The position numbers and the translations under genes are program-made. The notes under the pieces were generated by a model that saw only the letters and a list, made by a program, of their open reading frames with translations, ran no database searches and was not told where the DNA came from. A DNA stretch of 64,000 bases from Enterobacter quasihormaechei (lineage in GTDB: Bacteria; Pseudomonadota; Gammaproteobacteria; Enterobacterales; Enterobacteriaceae). Each line of letters starts with the position of its first letter. The first letter of the stretch is position 1. Of the stretch, positions 9,784 through 22,904 are shown in pieces. The stretch covers positions 62,001 through 126,000 of the forward strand of contig NZ_SJON01000010.1 in NCBI RefSeq assembly GCF_004331385.1. Reading direction: 5' to 3'.

Positions 9784-11019
9784 ATGTCCCCCTCAGATGC
9801 TCCCATAAACTGGAAACGTAACCTGACGGTTGCGTGGCTGGGCTGTTTTCTTACCGGCGCCGCCTTCAGCCTGGTCATGCCCTTCCTGCCGCTTTACGTT
9901 GAACAGCTCGGCGTGACCGGCCACAGCGCGTTGAATATGTGGTCCGGGCTGGTGTTCAGCATTACGTTCCTGTTCTCCGCCATTGCGTCGCCGTTCTGGG
10001 GTGGCCTGGCCGACCGTAAAGGCCGCAAAATCATGCTGCTGCGCTCCGCGCTCGGGATGGCAATCATTATGCTGCTGATGGGCGTGGCGCAGAACGTCTG
10101 GCAGTTCCTGATCTTACGCGCGCTCCTGGGCCTGCTCGGAGGGTTTATCCCGAATGCTAACGCTCTGATTGCCACCCAAATCCCGCGCCAGAAAAGCGGC
10201 TGGGCGTTGGGTACGCTTTCCACTGGCGGCGTAAGCGGCGCGCTGCTCGGTCCGCTGGCAGGCGGGCTGCTGGCCGACCACTACGGACTGCGGCCGGTCT
10301 TCTTCATTACCGCCAGCGTGTTGTTCCTCTGCTTCCTCGTGACGCTTATCTGCATCCGCGAGAATTTCACCCCCGTGGCCAAAAAAGAGATGCTGCACGC
10401 CCGTGACGTGCTGGCCTCGCTGAAAAACCCAAAGCTGGTGCTGAGCCTGTTTGTAACCACCATGATTATTCAGGTGGCTACCGGCTCCATTGCGCCTATT
10501 TTGACGCTTTATGTGCGTGATCTGGCCGGAAACGTCGGAAACATTGCCTTTATCAGCGGACTGATCGCCTCCGTGCCCGGCGTGGCCGCGCTGCTGAGCG
10601 CGCCGCGGCTCGGCAAGCTGGGAGACCGCATCGGCCCGGAGAAGATCCTCATCTGCGCCCTGATTGTCTCCGTTCTGCTGCTTATCCCCATGTCGATGGT
10701 GCAATCGCCGTGGCAGCTCGGGGTGCTGCGCTTCCTGCTGGGGGCTGCGGACGGCGCGTTGCTCCCGGCGGTGCAGACGCTGCTCGTTTATAACTCCACC
10801 AACCAGATTGCCGGGCGTATCTTTAGCTACAACCAGTCGTTTCGCGATCTGGGTAACGTCACCGGGCCACTGGTCGGGGCGGGGGTTTCGGCCAGTTTCG
10901 GTTTCCGGGCCGTTTTTATCGTGACGGCAGGCGTCGTGCTGTTCAACGCCGTCTATTCCTGGCTCAGCTTGTCCCGGGCGCTACGCCCGGCGCGCATAAC
11001 ACAACATCGTGACGGCTAA
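9784..11019 (+). CDS. mdtG: MdtG (YceE), MFS drug efflux transporter
   Basis: 411-residue DHA1-family exporter, associated in E. coli with fosfomycin and deoxycholate tolerance and controlled there by MarA/SoxS/Rob. Start ATG 9784 ([13 protein letters not shown]) corresponds to the E. coli start; an ATG four codons upstream is less likely. Twelve membrane segments; MFS motif [10 protein letters not shown] near residue 77 and a repeat in the C half, [12 protein letters not shown] could not confidently place a marbox in the short upstream region. Confidence 0.95.
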   Translation: MSPSDAPINWKRNLTVAWLGCFLTGAAFSLVMPFLPLYVEQLGVTGHSALNMWSGLVFSITFLFSAIASPFWGGLADRKGRKIMLLRSALGMAIIMLLMGVAQNVWQFLILRALLGLLGGFIPNANALIATQIPRQKSGWALGTLSTGGVSGALLGPLAGGLLADHYGLRPVFFITASVLFLCFLVTLICIRENFTPVAKKEMLHARDVLASLKNPKLVLSLFVTTMIIQVATGSIAPILTLYVRDLAGNVGNIAFISGLIASVPGVAALLSAPRLGKLGDRIGPEKILICALIVSVLLLIPMSMVQSPWQLGVLRFLLGAADGALLPAVQTLLVYNSTNQIAGRIFSYNQSFRDLGNVTGPLVGAGVSASFGFRAVFIVTAGVVLFNAVYSWLSLSRALRPARITQHRDG

Positions 11020-11098
11020 TTTTCTTATTCATACTTGCAAAATCATATAATCAGCTATTCTTTCCCTGAATACCTTCACGAAAAACAGGGAGACACTA

Positions 11099-11473
11099 AT
11101 GACCATGTACGCCACGCTGGAAGAAGCAATTGATGCCGCTCGCGAAGAATTCCTCGCCGATAATCCCGGCATTGAGGAAGAAGATGCTGACGTGCAACAA
11201 CTCAATATCCAAAAATATGTCCTACAGGACGGCGATATTATGTGGCAGGCCGAGTTCTTTGCTGATGAAGGTGAAGACGGAGAATGTCTGCCGATGCTGA
11301 GTGGTGAAGGTGCGCAGGCCGTATTCGACGGCGACTATGACGAAATTGAGTTACGTCAGGAGTGGCTCGAAGAAAATACGCTGCACGAATGGGACGAAGG
11401 TGAGTTTCAGCTCGAACCGCCGCTGGATACGGAAGAAGGTCAGGCCGCAGCGGATGAATGGGACGAGCGTTAA
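11099..11473 (+). CDS. msyB: MsyB, acidic protein that suppresses secretion defects
   Basis: A 124-residue, very acidic cytoplasmic protein (many Glu/Asp, e.g. GIEEEDADVQQ and DTEEGQAAADEWDER). It was found in E. coli as a multicopy suppressor of secY/secA mutants and is sigma-S induced; the biochemical role is unknown. The start MTMYATLEEAID follows CAGGGAGAC. It converges on yceK, as in E. coli. Confidence 0.95.
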   Translation: MTMYATLEEAIDAAREEFLADNPGIEEEDADVQQLNIQKYVLQDGDIMWQAEFFADEGEDGECLPMLSGEGAQAVFDGDYDEIELRQEWLEENTLHEWDEGEFQLEPPLDTEEGQAAADEWDER

Positions 11474-11480
11474 GCTCCCG

Positions 11481-11708
11481 TTACTCGTACGGGCCGTGGC
11501 TGGCATCGATGGGCAGCAATAGCGTATCGAAAATCAGCGAAAACGGCAGATCGAGCACGGTGAGATAGCGCCACGCGGAATCGCGCACATCCCACTGTAC
11601 GCCGGGATAGTACTGATTTCCGTGGCCCTGTCCGGGGATGGTGCGGCTGATAATGCTGCCGCAGCCGCTGAGCAGGCATGCCATCATCACGACAATGATT
11701 ATTCTCAT
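11481..11708 (-). CDS. yceK: YceK, small lipoprotein
   Basis: 75 residues with a lipoprotein signal MRIIIVVMMACLLSGC (lipobox LSGC, lipidated Cys16) followed by GSIISRTIPGQGHGNQYYPG. It belongs to the DUF1375 family of small enteric lipoproteins, function unknown. It lies downstream of opgGH but beyond a terminator, so it is probably transcribed separately. Confidence 0.92.
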   Translation of the reverse strand: MRIIIVVMMACLLSGCGSIISRTIPGQGHGNQYYPGVQWDVRDSAWRYLTVLDLPFSLIFDTLLLPIDASHGPYE

Positions 11709-11719
11709 GAGTAACCTCT

Positions 11720-11753
11720 AAAAAAATACCGGCGATTAAGCCGGTATTTTATT
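11720..11753. terminator. Terminator downstream of opgGH
   Basis: TACCGGC / GCCGGTA stem (11727-11733 and 11740-11746) with runs of A on the left and T on the right; it ends the opgGH transcript on the minus strand. Confidence 0.85.
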
Positions 11754-11791
11754 TGGCGGGTAGCACTTTGCTTACCGCCCTACTTAACAAC

Positions 11792-15926
<4,135 letters not shown>

Positions 15927-16121
15927 TCAGGCAATCCGACAACATTATCACTGCTTTGTTCAGCTCGCTGGCTCATGGATTAAGCAAATGAAAGAACCCG
16001 CTTTTCACTTTGCGTGCTTATCCTGGAGACAGGGTGTCGGTCTTGGTGTAGGGTTGGCTCCGAATGTAACCATTATGAGCCTTAGGGATAAGGCGAAAAG
16101 TCTGAGAATGCGCAAAGTTAT

Positions 16122-17261
16122 ATGAGCACAACCCCTGTACAACGTGAATATTTCCTCGACTCGATCCGCGCATGGCTCATGCTATTGGGGATCCCTTTTC
16201 ATATTTCACTGATTTATTCCAGCCACACCTGGCACGTGAACAGTCAGATGCCTTCCTGGTGGCTTACGCTGTTTAATGATTTTATTCATGCCTTCCGCAT
16301 GCAGGTGTTTTTTGTCATTTCTGGATATTTCTCCTACATGCTCTTTTTGCGCTATCCCCTGAAGCGTTGGTGGAAAGTGCGCGTGGAGCGCGTGGGCATA
16401 CCGATGTTGACGGCCATCCCGCTGCTGACGCTGCCGCAGTTCATTATGTTGCAGTATGTTAAAGGCAAGACGGAAACCTGGTCGAATCTCTCCCTTTATG
16501 AGAAATACAACACCCTGGTCTGGGAGCTGATTTCCCACCTCTGGTTCCTGCTGGTACTGGTGGTGTTAACCACGGTGAGCGTGCTGATCTTCAGCCGGCT
16601 GCGCCAGCGCGCGAGCTCAACATCCTCTGCCTTTTTCGCCAACATCACTCTGGGCAAGCTGTCGCTGCTGTTTCTTGCGCTGGGGATTGCGTATGCCGCC
16701 GTCAGGCGTACCCTGTTCATTGTCTATCCCCCTGTTCTGAGCGATGGGCTGTTTAATTTCGTGGTGATGCAGACGCTGTTCTACATTCCCTTCTTCCTGA
16801 TTGGCGCGCTGGCGTTTATTCATCCGCGGCTTAAAGCGCTGTTTACCACCCCCTCCCCCTGGTGTGCAGTGGGTGCTGCGCTGGCCTTTGCAGCCTATCT
16901 TCTCAATCAGCGCTACGGCAGCGGGGACGCGTGGATGTATGAAACCGAGAGCGTGATAACGATGCTGATGGGCCTGTGGATGGTGAACGTGGTGTTCGCG
17001 CTGGGCCATCGCCTGCTGAATTTTAAATCCAGCCGCGTAACCTATTTCGTTAATGCTTCGCTGTTTATCTACCTGGTGCACCATCCGCTGACGCTGTTTT
17101 TCGGGGCATACATTACGCCGCATATTGCCTCGAATGCGCTGGGCTTCTTCACCGGTCTGGTCTTTGTGGTTGGCATTGCCATCGTGCTGTATGAAATCCA
17201 CCTGCGGATCCCGCTTTTGCGTTTCCTGTTTTCAGGCAAACCTCAGGTTAAAGCGGGATAA
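16122..17261 (+). CDS. opgC: OpgC, glucan succinyltransferase
   Basis: Multi-pass inner-membrane acyltransferase 3 family protein that succinylates periplasmic glucans. 379 residues, about ten membrane segments. N-terminal family features are [20 protein letters not shown] (the catalytic-type histidine in helix 1) and [17 protein letters not shown]. Divergent from opgGH across a 273-bp region. E. coli has clsC between opgC and ymdB; here they abut. Confidence 0.94.
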   Translation: MSTTPVQREYFLDSIRAWLMLLGIPFHISLIYSSHTWHVNSQMPSWWLTLFNDFIHAFRMQVFFVISGYFSYMLFLRYPLKRWWKVRVERVGIPMLTAIPLLTLPQFIMLQYVKGKTETWSNLSLYEKYNTLVWELISHLWFLLVLVVLTTVSVLIFSRLRQRASSTSSAFFANITLGKLSLLFLALGIAYAAVRRTLFIVYPPVLSDGLFNFVVMQTLFYIPFFLIGALAFIHPRLKALFTTPSPWCAVGAALAFAAYLLNQRYGSGDAWMYETESVITMLMGLWMVNVVFALGHRLLNFKSSRVTYFVNASLFIYLVHHPLTLFFGAYITPHIASNALGFFTGLVFVVGIAIVLYEIHLRIPLLRFLFSGKPQVKAG

Positions 17262-17263
17262 CA

Positions 17264-17291
17264 AAACGGCGCCATCAGGGCGCCGTTTTTG
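17264..17291. terminator. Terminator between opgC and ymdB
   Basis: A perfect ten-base stem AAACGGCGCC / GGCGCCGTTT with a five-base loop and flanking A and T runs; suited to stop both converging transcripts. Confidence 0.9.
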
Positions 17292-17302
17292 CATCTCAGA
17301 CA

Positions 17303-17839
17303 TCAAAATAGCTGGCTGCGCTCGGTCAATATCCGCTGATAGAGGTCGGCGGTGTGCTCGTCGAAACAGACAAAAATAACTTTTTCCGGCATGGGCTTAA
17401 GGGAAAGGTAGTGATAAACGGTATTTACGGCGATATTTGCTGCCGCTTCCTTTGGATAACCGTAAACCCCCGTGCTGATGGCAGGAAACGCCATGGTCTT
17501 ATAGCCGTTATCGGCCGCAAGCCGCAGGCAGTTACGATACGCCTGTTCAAGAATCTCAGCTTCATGATGGTCGCCGCCGTGCCAGACGGGGCCAACGGTA
17601 TGGATCACCGCTTTGGCCGGGAGATCCCCCGCCAGCGTAATGACGGCATGCCCCGGGGGGCACTCTCCCTGCTGCTGGCGCACGGTTTTGCATGCTTCCA
17701 GAAGCTGTGGGCCTGCGGCCCGGTGAATGGCACCGTCCACTCCCCCTCCGCCCAGCAAGGAGGAATTGGCTGCGTTGACGATCACGTCAACGTGCAACGT
17801 CGTGATATCGCCATGAATAACGTCGATTTGCGGTCTCAT
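17303..17839 (-). CDS. ymdB: YmdB, O-acetyl-ADP-ribose deacetylase (macrodomain)
   Basis: 178-residue macrodomain protein that hydrolyses O-acetyl-ADP-ribose; the E. coli protein also binds and inhibits RNase III. Macrodomain signature [20 protein letters not shown] at about residues 20-39 and ISTGVYGYP near 120. Start ATG 17839 ([13 protein letters not shown]) follows GAGGGTG; the frame extends five codons upstream. Convergent with opgC. Confidence 0.94.
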   Translation of the reverse strand: MRPQIDVIHGDITTLHVDVIVNAANSSLLGGGGVDGAIHRAAGPQLLEACKTVRQQQGECPPGHAVITLAGDLPAKAVIHTVGPVWHGGDHHEAEILEQAYRNCLRLAADNGYKTMAFPAISTGVYGYPKEAAANIAVNTVYHYLSLKPMPEKVIFVCFDEHTADLYQRILTERSQLF

Positions 17840-17919
17840 AAACACCCTCTGCAACCCGCCCTTTTCTTAAGTGTATCGCAGAGGGAGAGGGAGAAAAACC
17901 GTCGTGAAAGAAACGGCTG

Positions 17920-18240
17920 CTAGCGGTAGTCCACCTGAACAACCGCGAGCGTTTTTTCTTCATTCAGGTATTTCATGGTGACAGCGGCCAGGTTTGAATG
18001 AGGATGATGTCCCCGGAGCGCCTCGTCATAACTGATGGTGTGCGTTTTCATACGGTTATTTTCCGGGCAGGAAATCGCAAACTGCTGATGCTGAGGAGCG
18101 ACTTCGCACGGATCGGCCACCACCGCGCCACGAAAATGAATAACCCCACCATTTTCAATGGTTGCGGAATAAGCCGGAGAAAAAAAAGAGGACAGGATCA
18201 GTCCCAGACCAGAAATAATACACGCTGCGGATTTGAACAT
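17920..18240 (-). CDS. ymdA: YmdA-like secreted fimbrial-type small protein
   Basis: 106 residues with a signal peptide (MFKSAACIISGLGLILSS...AYSA) and a mature part that opens like a chaperone-usher pilin subunit: GGVIHFRGAVVADPCEV followed by a second Cys in FAISCPEN, the typical disulfide of fimbrial strands. At about 80 mature residues it is shorter than a pilin domain. Named by position between ymdB and the csgC remnant, the place of ymdA in E. coli; I did not recall the E. coli sequence well enough to confirm. Function unknown. Confidence 0.68.
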   Translation of the reverse strand: MFKSAACIISGLGLILSSFFSPAYSATIENGGVIHFRGAVVADPCEVAPQHQQFAISCPENNRMKTHTISYDEALRGHHPHSNLAAVTMKYLNEEKTLAVVQVDYR

Positions 18241-18400
18241 TATTTGTACTCCTCAATGAAATTCGTCCATGAGGGGTAAAAACGCTCCGTTATGACCTGT
18301 GAAGTATCAATTTAAGCAACCCGATTACCGGATTCTTGATATCAGCATAGCTTACCTGCGCCGCGCCGCCACTTTAATAAATGATTGATTTCATGAATGA

Positions 18401-18605
18401 TTAAAGCGTACTGGCCGGTGCATTCCACTGCTGCGATAAATGGAGCGAATTTTCATCAGAAACGGTGACAATCATTTTTACCGCATCCCCTGAGTAAATA
18501 TTTAAACCGATCCGCGTTAAATCAATCGGCTGATTAACGGGTATAAGAAGGGTATTTTTCTGCCGCGCCGCCGCCGAACTGTTTCACGTTGATCGACAGT
18601 GCAAC
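18401..18605 (-). pseudogene. csgC: Curli locus remnant: 3' half of csgC with a possible csgA scrap
   Basis: On the minus strand the frame ending at the TAA 18401-18403 reads RQKNTLLIPVNQPIDLT, then IGLNIYSGDAVKMIVTVSDE and NSLHLSQQW. This matches the C-terminal half of E. coli CsgC as I recall it (KQEKTLSLPANQPIALT, KIVVTVSDGQSLHLSQQW). There is no start codon, and a TGA interrupts the frame about ten codons before the match. Upstream, in another frame, VALSINVKQFGGG looks like a curlin repeat strand (csgA) or frameshifted csgC. The rest of csgDEFG and csgBA is absent: only ycdZ and its terminator follow. The csgC part is strong; the csgA part is tentative. Confidence 0.85.
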
Positions 18606-18634
18606 AAAAAGGCGAGATTTCCGTCTCGCCTTTA
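18606..18634 (-). terminator. Terminator of ycdZ
   Basis: GGCGAG / CTCGCC stem; on the minus strand it is followed by five T, directly after the ycdZ stop. The curli remnant begins where this terminator ends. Confidence 0.85.
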
Positions 18635-18635
18635 T

Positions 18636-19118
18636 TTATTCACTTACCGCCGAAACGTTCTGGCTCTTCTCGCGTCGGGCTGCCAGCCAGAGGCCGCTGT
18701 TCTTCATGGCATAGCCAAACAGTAAACCCAGCATGAGTGAAGGAACCACCAGCTTCCAGTCCCCCTGCCCTGCAAAGGTCGCGCAGGCACCCATGAACGT
18801 GCCGGGCACAAAGGACAACAGCAGATGTTTTGCCTGAACGCACATCAGGAAGGCCACAATACCGGTCATGACGTAACCCAGGATTTCTATATGCGGTGCC
18901 AGCGCGCTACCTTTCATAATGACCAGCGCCCAGACCACGCCACTTAGCAACGTGCAGCCTGAAATAAACAGCCCTTTAAGACCACCCTGCGGGCAGGCGA
19001 AGTAGGCCGTGCAGCCAAGGAATCCGGCCCAGCTCAACAAACCGAGCGACACCGCCACCCAACCCCAAAGGCCGGAAAGGATGCCAGTCGTGATTGCTAT
19101 ACAAAGTAATATATTCAT
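18636..19118 (-). CDS. ycdZ: YcdZ, DUF1097 inner-membrane protein
   Basis: 160 residues with about five membrane segments (e.g. ILSGLWGWVAVSLGLLSWAG), matching E. coli YcdZ over nearly its whole length. Function unknown. Start ATG 19118 (MNILLCIAIT) matches E. coli, but an ATG at 19127 is in frame. A perfect 11-bp hairpin abuts the start (separate entry), and a CRP-like site lies upstream inside the end of ycdY. Confidence 0.92.
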   Translation of the reverse strand: MNILLCIAITTGILSGLWGWVAVSLGLLSWAGFLGCTAYFACPQGGLKGLFISGCTLLSGVVWALVIMKGSALAPHIEILGYVMTGIVAFLMCVQAKHLLLSFVPGTFMGACATFAGQGDWKLVVPSLMLGLLFGYAMKNSGLWLAARREKSQNVSAVSE

Positions 19119-19144
19119 GGTGCGCATCTTAGCAGATGCGCACC
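19119..19144 (-). promoter_or_regulatory. Perfect hairpin immediately upstream of the ycdZ start
   Basis: GGTGCGCATCT (19119-19129) and AGATGCGCACC (19134-19144) are exact reverse complements around a four-base loop. In ycdZ mRNA the stem ends directly before the ATG at 19118, where the ribosome must bind, and it contains the alternative ATG 19127. There is no T run, so it is not a classical terminator. A role in translational control is inferred. Confidence 0.6.
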
Positions 19145-19203
19145 CGGGAAATGAGATCGGAAGCACATTACGTGCAAGTTGAAATGTATCGTTGCAGAAT
19201 TTT

Positions 19204-19219
19204 TGTGATCTAAATCACT
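19204..19219 (-). promoter_or_regulatory. CRP-like site upstream of ycdZ
   Basis: TGTGATCTAAATCACT fits TGTGA-N6-TCACA with one mismatch. It overlaps the ycdY stop codon and is about 90 bp upstream of ycdZ. Predicted only. Confidence 0.5.
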
Positions 19220-19769
19220 CTTCGTTCTCTTCTTCCAGCTCATCCCACATGGCAGCGATAGCGTCACGCGTCAGCGGAGCCAGCGTTCTCCAGAATGGTG
19301 ACGTTGCGTGCGCTTCCACTTTGCCCAGGAAGGTTCCAACCCACGGCAGGAGATACGTTTCGAACAGGGTTTCAATCGCCTCGTTCTCATCGTCACCTGC
19401 ATTATCTTCAATCCAGGAGGCCGCCAGCAGCAGCGTACCGATATGATCGGCTGGTATATCCGTCAGCGGCATACCGCGTTCTGAGAGAAATGCCCGCACT
19501 TCCGCTTCGGTTGCCCCTTCCTGCCAGGCAGAACGATACGGTGACACGCGACACTCTTCTCCCACGAACAGCGCGTTGTAATCGGTGGAAATCTGCTGCA
19601 TATCGCAGCTTTTTTGCAAGCGTTCCAGCAGCTCATCCTGTTCCAGCGGCCAGTTCTGCGCCAGCTTACCTTCACGGATCAGGGTAAACAGCGGAACCAG
19701 AAGCGGATCCTGCGGCTGGCGGTAATATAAGGTGCCCAGCACGCGGCAAAGGATGGAAAACTCATTCAT
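19215..19769 (-). CDS. ycdY: YcdY, TorD/DmsD-type redox enzyme maturation chaperone
   Basis: 184 residues, same length as E. coli YcdY, an all-helical member of the TorD/DmsD chaperone family that in E. coli stimulates YcdX zinc-enzyme activity and swarming. Family feature YRSAWQEGATEAEVRAFL near residue 75. It lies 19 nt downstream of ycdX, so they form an operon, consistent with a chaperone and its client. Confidence 0.94.
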   Translation of the reverse strand: MNEFSILCRVLGTLYYRQPQDPLLVPLFTLIREGKLAQNWPLEQDELLERLQKSCDMQQISTDYNALFVGEECRVSPYRSAWQEGATEAEVRAFLSERGMPLTDIPADHIGTLLLAASWIEDNAGDDENEAIETLFETYLLPWVGTFLGKVEAHATSPFWRTLAPLTRDAIAAMWDELEEENEE

Positions 19770-19788
19770 GTTTTTATTCCATTAGTCA

Positions 19789-20526
19789 TTAAAGATCGGC
19801 AAATTCATCAATCGGCGCCATGCCGCGCGACTCAAGGAAGTCGAGCATACGACGCGGCGTGAGGTTCAGGATCTGTTCTTCCGGGAAATTCACGTCCTGC
19901 AATATTTTCAGGCATTCGCTGAAATCACCCAGCGTAAAGGCCGTGTGAGAATCAGAGCCCAGCGCCACCATTCCGCCTGCGTCACGCACGGCAGCCGCCA
20001 CGTCGCGACAGTTGGCTTCACTGCCCTTACGCGAGTGAACGAACGAAGAGTTGTTGATCTCCAGCGCCACGCGGTGCTTCGCCGCCGCCTGCGCCACGGC
20101 CTGAATATCAATCGGGTATTTAGGGTTGCCCGGGTGGCTGATAATGTGTACGTTGCCGCTGGCGATGGTGGCAATCATCGCTGCGGTGTTGGTCTCTTTA
20201 TCCTGCGGCGCAAAAACCGGCTCATGGAAACCGGCGAGGATCAGATCTAACGAGGTCAGCATCGGGCCGGTGCAGTCAATTTCACCATCGGTATTTTTGA
20301 TGTTCGCTTCGATGCCGCGCAGTATCCCGATGCCGTCCACCAGACGTGGCCAGATACGCATATTCACAAAATGCCAGTAGTGCGGCGCATCCGCCATATC
20401 CGGGCCGTGATCGGTGATCGCAAACAGTTTGATGCCTTTCAGCTTCGCCTGAGCGATATAATCATGGAGGTTACTGTAAGCGTGAGTACTGGCGACGGTG
20501 TGCATATGCAGGTCAACGGGATACAT
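19789..20526 (-). CDS. ycdX: YcdX, PHP-domain zinc phosphatase
   Basis: 245 residues, the E. coli length. The PHP metal ligands are visible: H7 and H9 (DLHMHT), an ITDHGPDM block near residue 40, IISHPGNP near 130 and SDSHTAF near 195. The E. coli enzyme carries a trinuclear zinc site, dephosphorylates small substrates and is needed for swarming. First gene of the ycdXY unit, downstream of ghrA and its terminator. Confidence 0.95.
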   Translation of the reverse strand: MYPVDLHMHTVASTHAYSNLHDYIAQAKLKGIKLFAITDHGPDMADAPHYWHFVNMRIWPRLVDGIGILRGIEANIKNTDGEIDCTGPMLTSLDLILAGFHEPVFAPQDKETNTAAMIATIASGNVHIISHPGNPKYPIDIQAVAQAAAKHRVALEINNSSFVHSRKGSEANCRDVAAAVRDAGGMVALGSDSHTAFTLGDFSECLKILQDVNFPEEQILNLTPRRMLDFLESRGMAPIDEFADL

Positions 20527-20583
20527 CTTTCTCTCCTCTGCGGTTTTTCCAAAGGATAGCAGTTATCAGCGGCGAATATTAGC

Positions 20584-20608
20584 AAAAACCCGGCGAACGC
20601 CGGGTTTA
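20584..20608 (-). terminator. Terminator of ghrA
   Basis: ACCCGGCG / CGCCGGGT perfect stem with an AA loop; on the minus strand it follows the ghrA stop and ends in a T run (from AAAAA). Confidence 0.85.
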
Positions 20609-20610
20609 TC

Positions 20611-21549
20611 TCAGTAGCCTCGCTGTCTGTCGACCTGCCCGGTCATCGCGTTGCCCTTCTCTATTTCGCTGATGGTATGCGAGATGTACGCCACGGCCTC
20701 CGCCGGTCGCGTTACGGCCGCAATATGGGGGGTCATCGCCACGCGAGGGTGAGCCCAGAGCGGGCTTTCTGTCGGCAGCGGTTCGCGGCTATAGACATCG
20801 AGCATTGCGCCTTTAAGCTTACCGCTGTCCAGCGCTTTCAGCAGATCGTCTTCCACCACGTGCACCCCGCGCGCCAGGTTCATTAAGTAGCTATCGTCTG
20901 CCAGCTGGTTGAGGAGCGCGCTATTGATTATGCCCACCGTTTCCGCGGTATTCGGCAGCAGGTTAATGAGTACCCGTGTCTCTTTCAGGAACGCCGGAAG
21001 TTCATCCATTCCCGCAAAGCTCTCGACGCCCGGATAATCCTTACGGCTGCGGCTCCAGCAGCGCAGCGGGAAGCCCCACGGGGCGAGCGCTTCTGCGACT
21101 TTCGAACCCAGGACGCCCGCCCCGAGGATGCCGATGGTGAAATCTTCGCGCTGATAATCCGGGAGCGGTTCCCAGTGGGATTGCTGCTTAAAGGCCTGAT
21201 AATCGTCGAAGCGGCGGAACCAGTGCAGCACCTGACTCACGGCATATTCCTGCATCTGCTGTCCCATACCGGTATCCTCCAGTCGGAACAGGGGAATAGT
21301 TTCCGGCAGCATTTCAGGGTGAGCCTTCAGCTTGCTCAGGATGGAGTCTACCCCCGCACCAAGGGCAAACACCGCCTTCAAACGGCGGCCCTGTAGCATT
21401 TCGACCGGGGGATGCCAGACCAGCGCGTAGTCGGCATGTTCATTATCGCCCCGCTTCCATTCGCGAACGCGTGCGCCAGGCAGTGCCGCCGTGAGCGCGT
21501 TGATCCAGTAAGCCGTATCAAAAGTGGGGTGATAGAAGATAATATCCAT
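20611..21549 (-). CDS. ghrA: GhrA, glyoxylate/hydroxypyruvate reductase A
   Basis: 312-residue NADPH-dependent 2-hydroxyacid dehydrogenase reducing glyoxylate and hydroxypyruvate. The nucleotide-binding GxGxxG is seen as [12 protein letters not shown] near residue 142. Catalytic Arg lies in [11 protein letters not shown], Glu in SREPLPTES and His in [10 protein letters not shown]. Start ATG 21549 ([11 protein letters not shown]) matches E. coli; the frame allows two more codons. Located beside tRNA-Ser as in E. coli. Confidence 0.95.
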   Translation of the reverse strand: MDIIFYHPTFDTAYWINALTAALPGARVREWKRGDNEHADYALVWHPPVEMLQGRRLKAVFALGAGVDSILSKLKAHPEMLPETIPLFRLEDTGMGQQMQEYAVSQVLHWFRRFDDYQAFKQQSHWEPLPDYQREDFTIGILGAGVLGSKVAEALAPWGFPLRCWSRSRKDYPGVESFAGMDELPAFLKETRVLINLLPNTAETVGIINSALLNQLADDSYLMNLARGVHVVEDDLLKALDSGKLKGAMLDVYSREPLPTESPLWAHPRVAMTPHIAAVTRPAEAVAYISHTISEIEKGNAMTGQVDRQRGY

Positions 21550-21718
21550 AGTCATTCCTGCCTTTTATTGCGCTGTTTTATTTTCATTTTCAACTGGATT
21601 GCCAGCATAACAAATTTATCAACGAACCGCGTTGCTGATAAAAGAGGCGCTTTTCGCACATTTCGGAATCAGGTTGCCTGAAGTTTGTATAAACGCGCTA
21701 AATTACTGAAAAAGTGGG

Positions 21719-21747
21719 TTGACGGCAGTACGGCTTTTCCTTACATT
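21719..21747 (+). promoter_or_regulatory. Promoter of the first tRNA-Ser(GGA) gene
   Basis: TTGACG, 17 bp, TACATT, followed by a GC-rich discriminator (AGCGCCCG) typical of stringently controlled stable-RNA promoters. Confidence 0.75.
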
Positions 21748-21781
21748 AGCGCCCGTCCCGGCAACAACGGGATGACAATAT

Positions 21782-21869
21782 GGTGAGGTGTCCGAGTGGC
21801 TGAAGGAGCACGCCTGGAAAGTGTGTATACGGCAACGTATCGGGGGTTCGAATCCCCCCCTCACCGCCA
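21782..21869 (+). tRNA. tRNA-Ser, anticodon GGA (copy 1)
   Basis: An 88-nt class II tRNA with long variable arm. Acceptor GGTGAGG pairs with CCTCACC before the discriminator and encoded CCA (21867-21869). The anticodon loop CTGGAAA places GGA at 21816-21818; T-loop is GTTCGAATC. It has the position of E. coli serX next to ghrA, and its sequence equals the second copy base for base. Confidence 0.97.
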
Positions 21870-21882
21870 TATTCAAGATGAG

Positions 21883-21910
21883 AGCTCGTACGAAAGTACG
21901 GGCTTTTTTC
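21883..21910 (+). terminator. Terminator of tRNA-Ser(GGA) copy 1
   Basis: AGCTCGTAC / GTACGGGCT stem with GAAA tetraloop and six T. Confidence 0.88.
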
Positions 21911-21961
21911 TTTTATATTCTCCGCAAGGGGATTCGAACTTTGCTTCCTCTGCGGGAATGT

Positions 21962-21991
21962 GTCGGGTGGCGCTTCGCTTACCCGACCTAC
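21962..21991. repeat. REP-type palindromic element
   Basis: GTCGGGT-GGCGCTTCGCTT-ACCCGAC with a following CTACA, the same pattern as four other sites in this window (32953, 39410, 46211, 62875). It sits between tRNA copy 1 and the LysR gene end. Confidence 0.75.
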
Positions 21992-21998
21992 AGGGACT

Positions 21999-22904
21999 TT
22001 ACTCCTCCACCATCCGTGCGTACTCTTCGGTGAGAAAATCCACCAGCGTCCTGACCGAGGGCAGCAAACCTCGTCTTGAAGGATACACCGCATGGATGAC
22101 CTCCCGTTTGGGTTCCCACGCATTTAGCACTCGAATAAGTTCACCTGACGCCAGCTGATCCTTCACCATCAAAATGGGCAGCTGCACCAGGCCTACCCCC
22201 GCCATCGCCGCTTCCCGAAGCGCCAGCATATCGGTGGTCACCAGGCGCGGCGTGAAGTGAACTTCTGCTTTCGCGCCTTCCGGCCCGCTTAACTCCCACT
22301 TATGCAGATGCTTACCCGCGCCCATACTTAAACCCGGCCATGCGCTGAGTTCAGAAGGCGCCGTCGGGTTGCCCATCCGTTCCAGCAGTGCCGGCCCGGC
22401 AACCAGACAGTGTCCCCTGTCCGCCAGTACCCTTAATACCAGATCGCTGTCATCAAACGGGCGCGGACGAACGCGGATCGCCACGTCCACCCCCTCCGCC
22501 ACGAGATCCACCCGGCGGTTGGTCGCTTCGAGCTGGAGGTTGATCCCCGGATAGCGCGCCATAAACCTCGCCAGCATTGGCCCCACGTGAACGTGCAGCA
22601 GGGTCACGGGGCAGGTGATCCTGACCATACCACGCGGTTCAGCCTGTAGAGCCGCTACCGCCTCCTCCGCCGCTTCGGCCTCAACCAGCATGGCTTTACA
22701 GTGCTGGTAGAACGTTTGCCCCACCTCTGTCACCGTAAACTGCCGCGTGGTTCGCTGTATCAGCCGAACGCCCAGGCGTTCTTCCAGCTGCGCGATCCGA
22801 CGGCTTAGTTTTGACTTAGGCTGATCGAGCGCCCGACCTGCCGCCGCAAAGCCGCCATGCTCCACCACCTTCACAAACCATACGAAATCATTGAGATCCT
22901 GCAT
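21999..22904 (-). CDS. LysR-family transcriptional regulator
   Basis: 301 residues from ATG 22904 (MQDLNDFVWFVKVVEHGG), which follows GGAGGCGT. The N-terminal winged helix-turn-helix (residues about 5-60) is typical: GGFAAAGRALDQPKSKLSRR with IAQLEERLGVRLIQRTTR. The C-terminal ligand domain follows. It is divergent from the pirin gene across about 110 bp, the classic arrangement for a LysR regulator and its target, so control of the pirin/isochorismatase-like pair is inferred. The inducer is unknown. Confidence 0.9.
   Translation of the reverse strand: MQDLNDFVWFVKVVEHGGFAAAGRALDQPKSKLSRRIAQLEERLGVRLIQRTTRQFTVTEVGQTFYQHCKAMLVEAEAAEEAVAALQAEPRGMVRITCPVTLLHVHVGPMLARFMARYPGINLQLEATNRRVDLVAEGVDVAIRVRPRPFDDSDLVLRVLADRGHCLVAGPALLERMGNPTAPSELSAWPGLSMGAGKHLHKWELSGPEGAKAEVHFTPRLVTTDMLALREAAMAGVGLVQLPILMVKDQLASGELIRVLNAWEPKREVIHAVYPSRRGLLPSVRTLVDFLTEEYARMVEE

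Larger units (their letters stand above)
21775..21931 (+). repeat. Direct repeat A, copy 1 (contains tRNA-Ser(GGA) and its terminator)
   Basis: About 157 bp repeated at 24703-24859 with two visible mismatches (GATGAG versus GATAAG after the tRNA, and C versus A near the right end). The repeat begins 7 bp before the tRNA and ends past the terminator; promoters to the left differ between copies. Confidence 0.92.
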
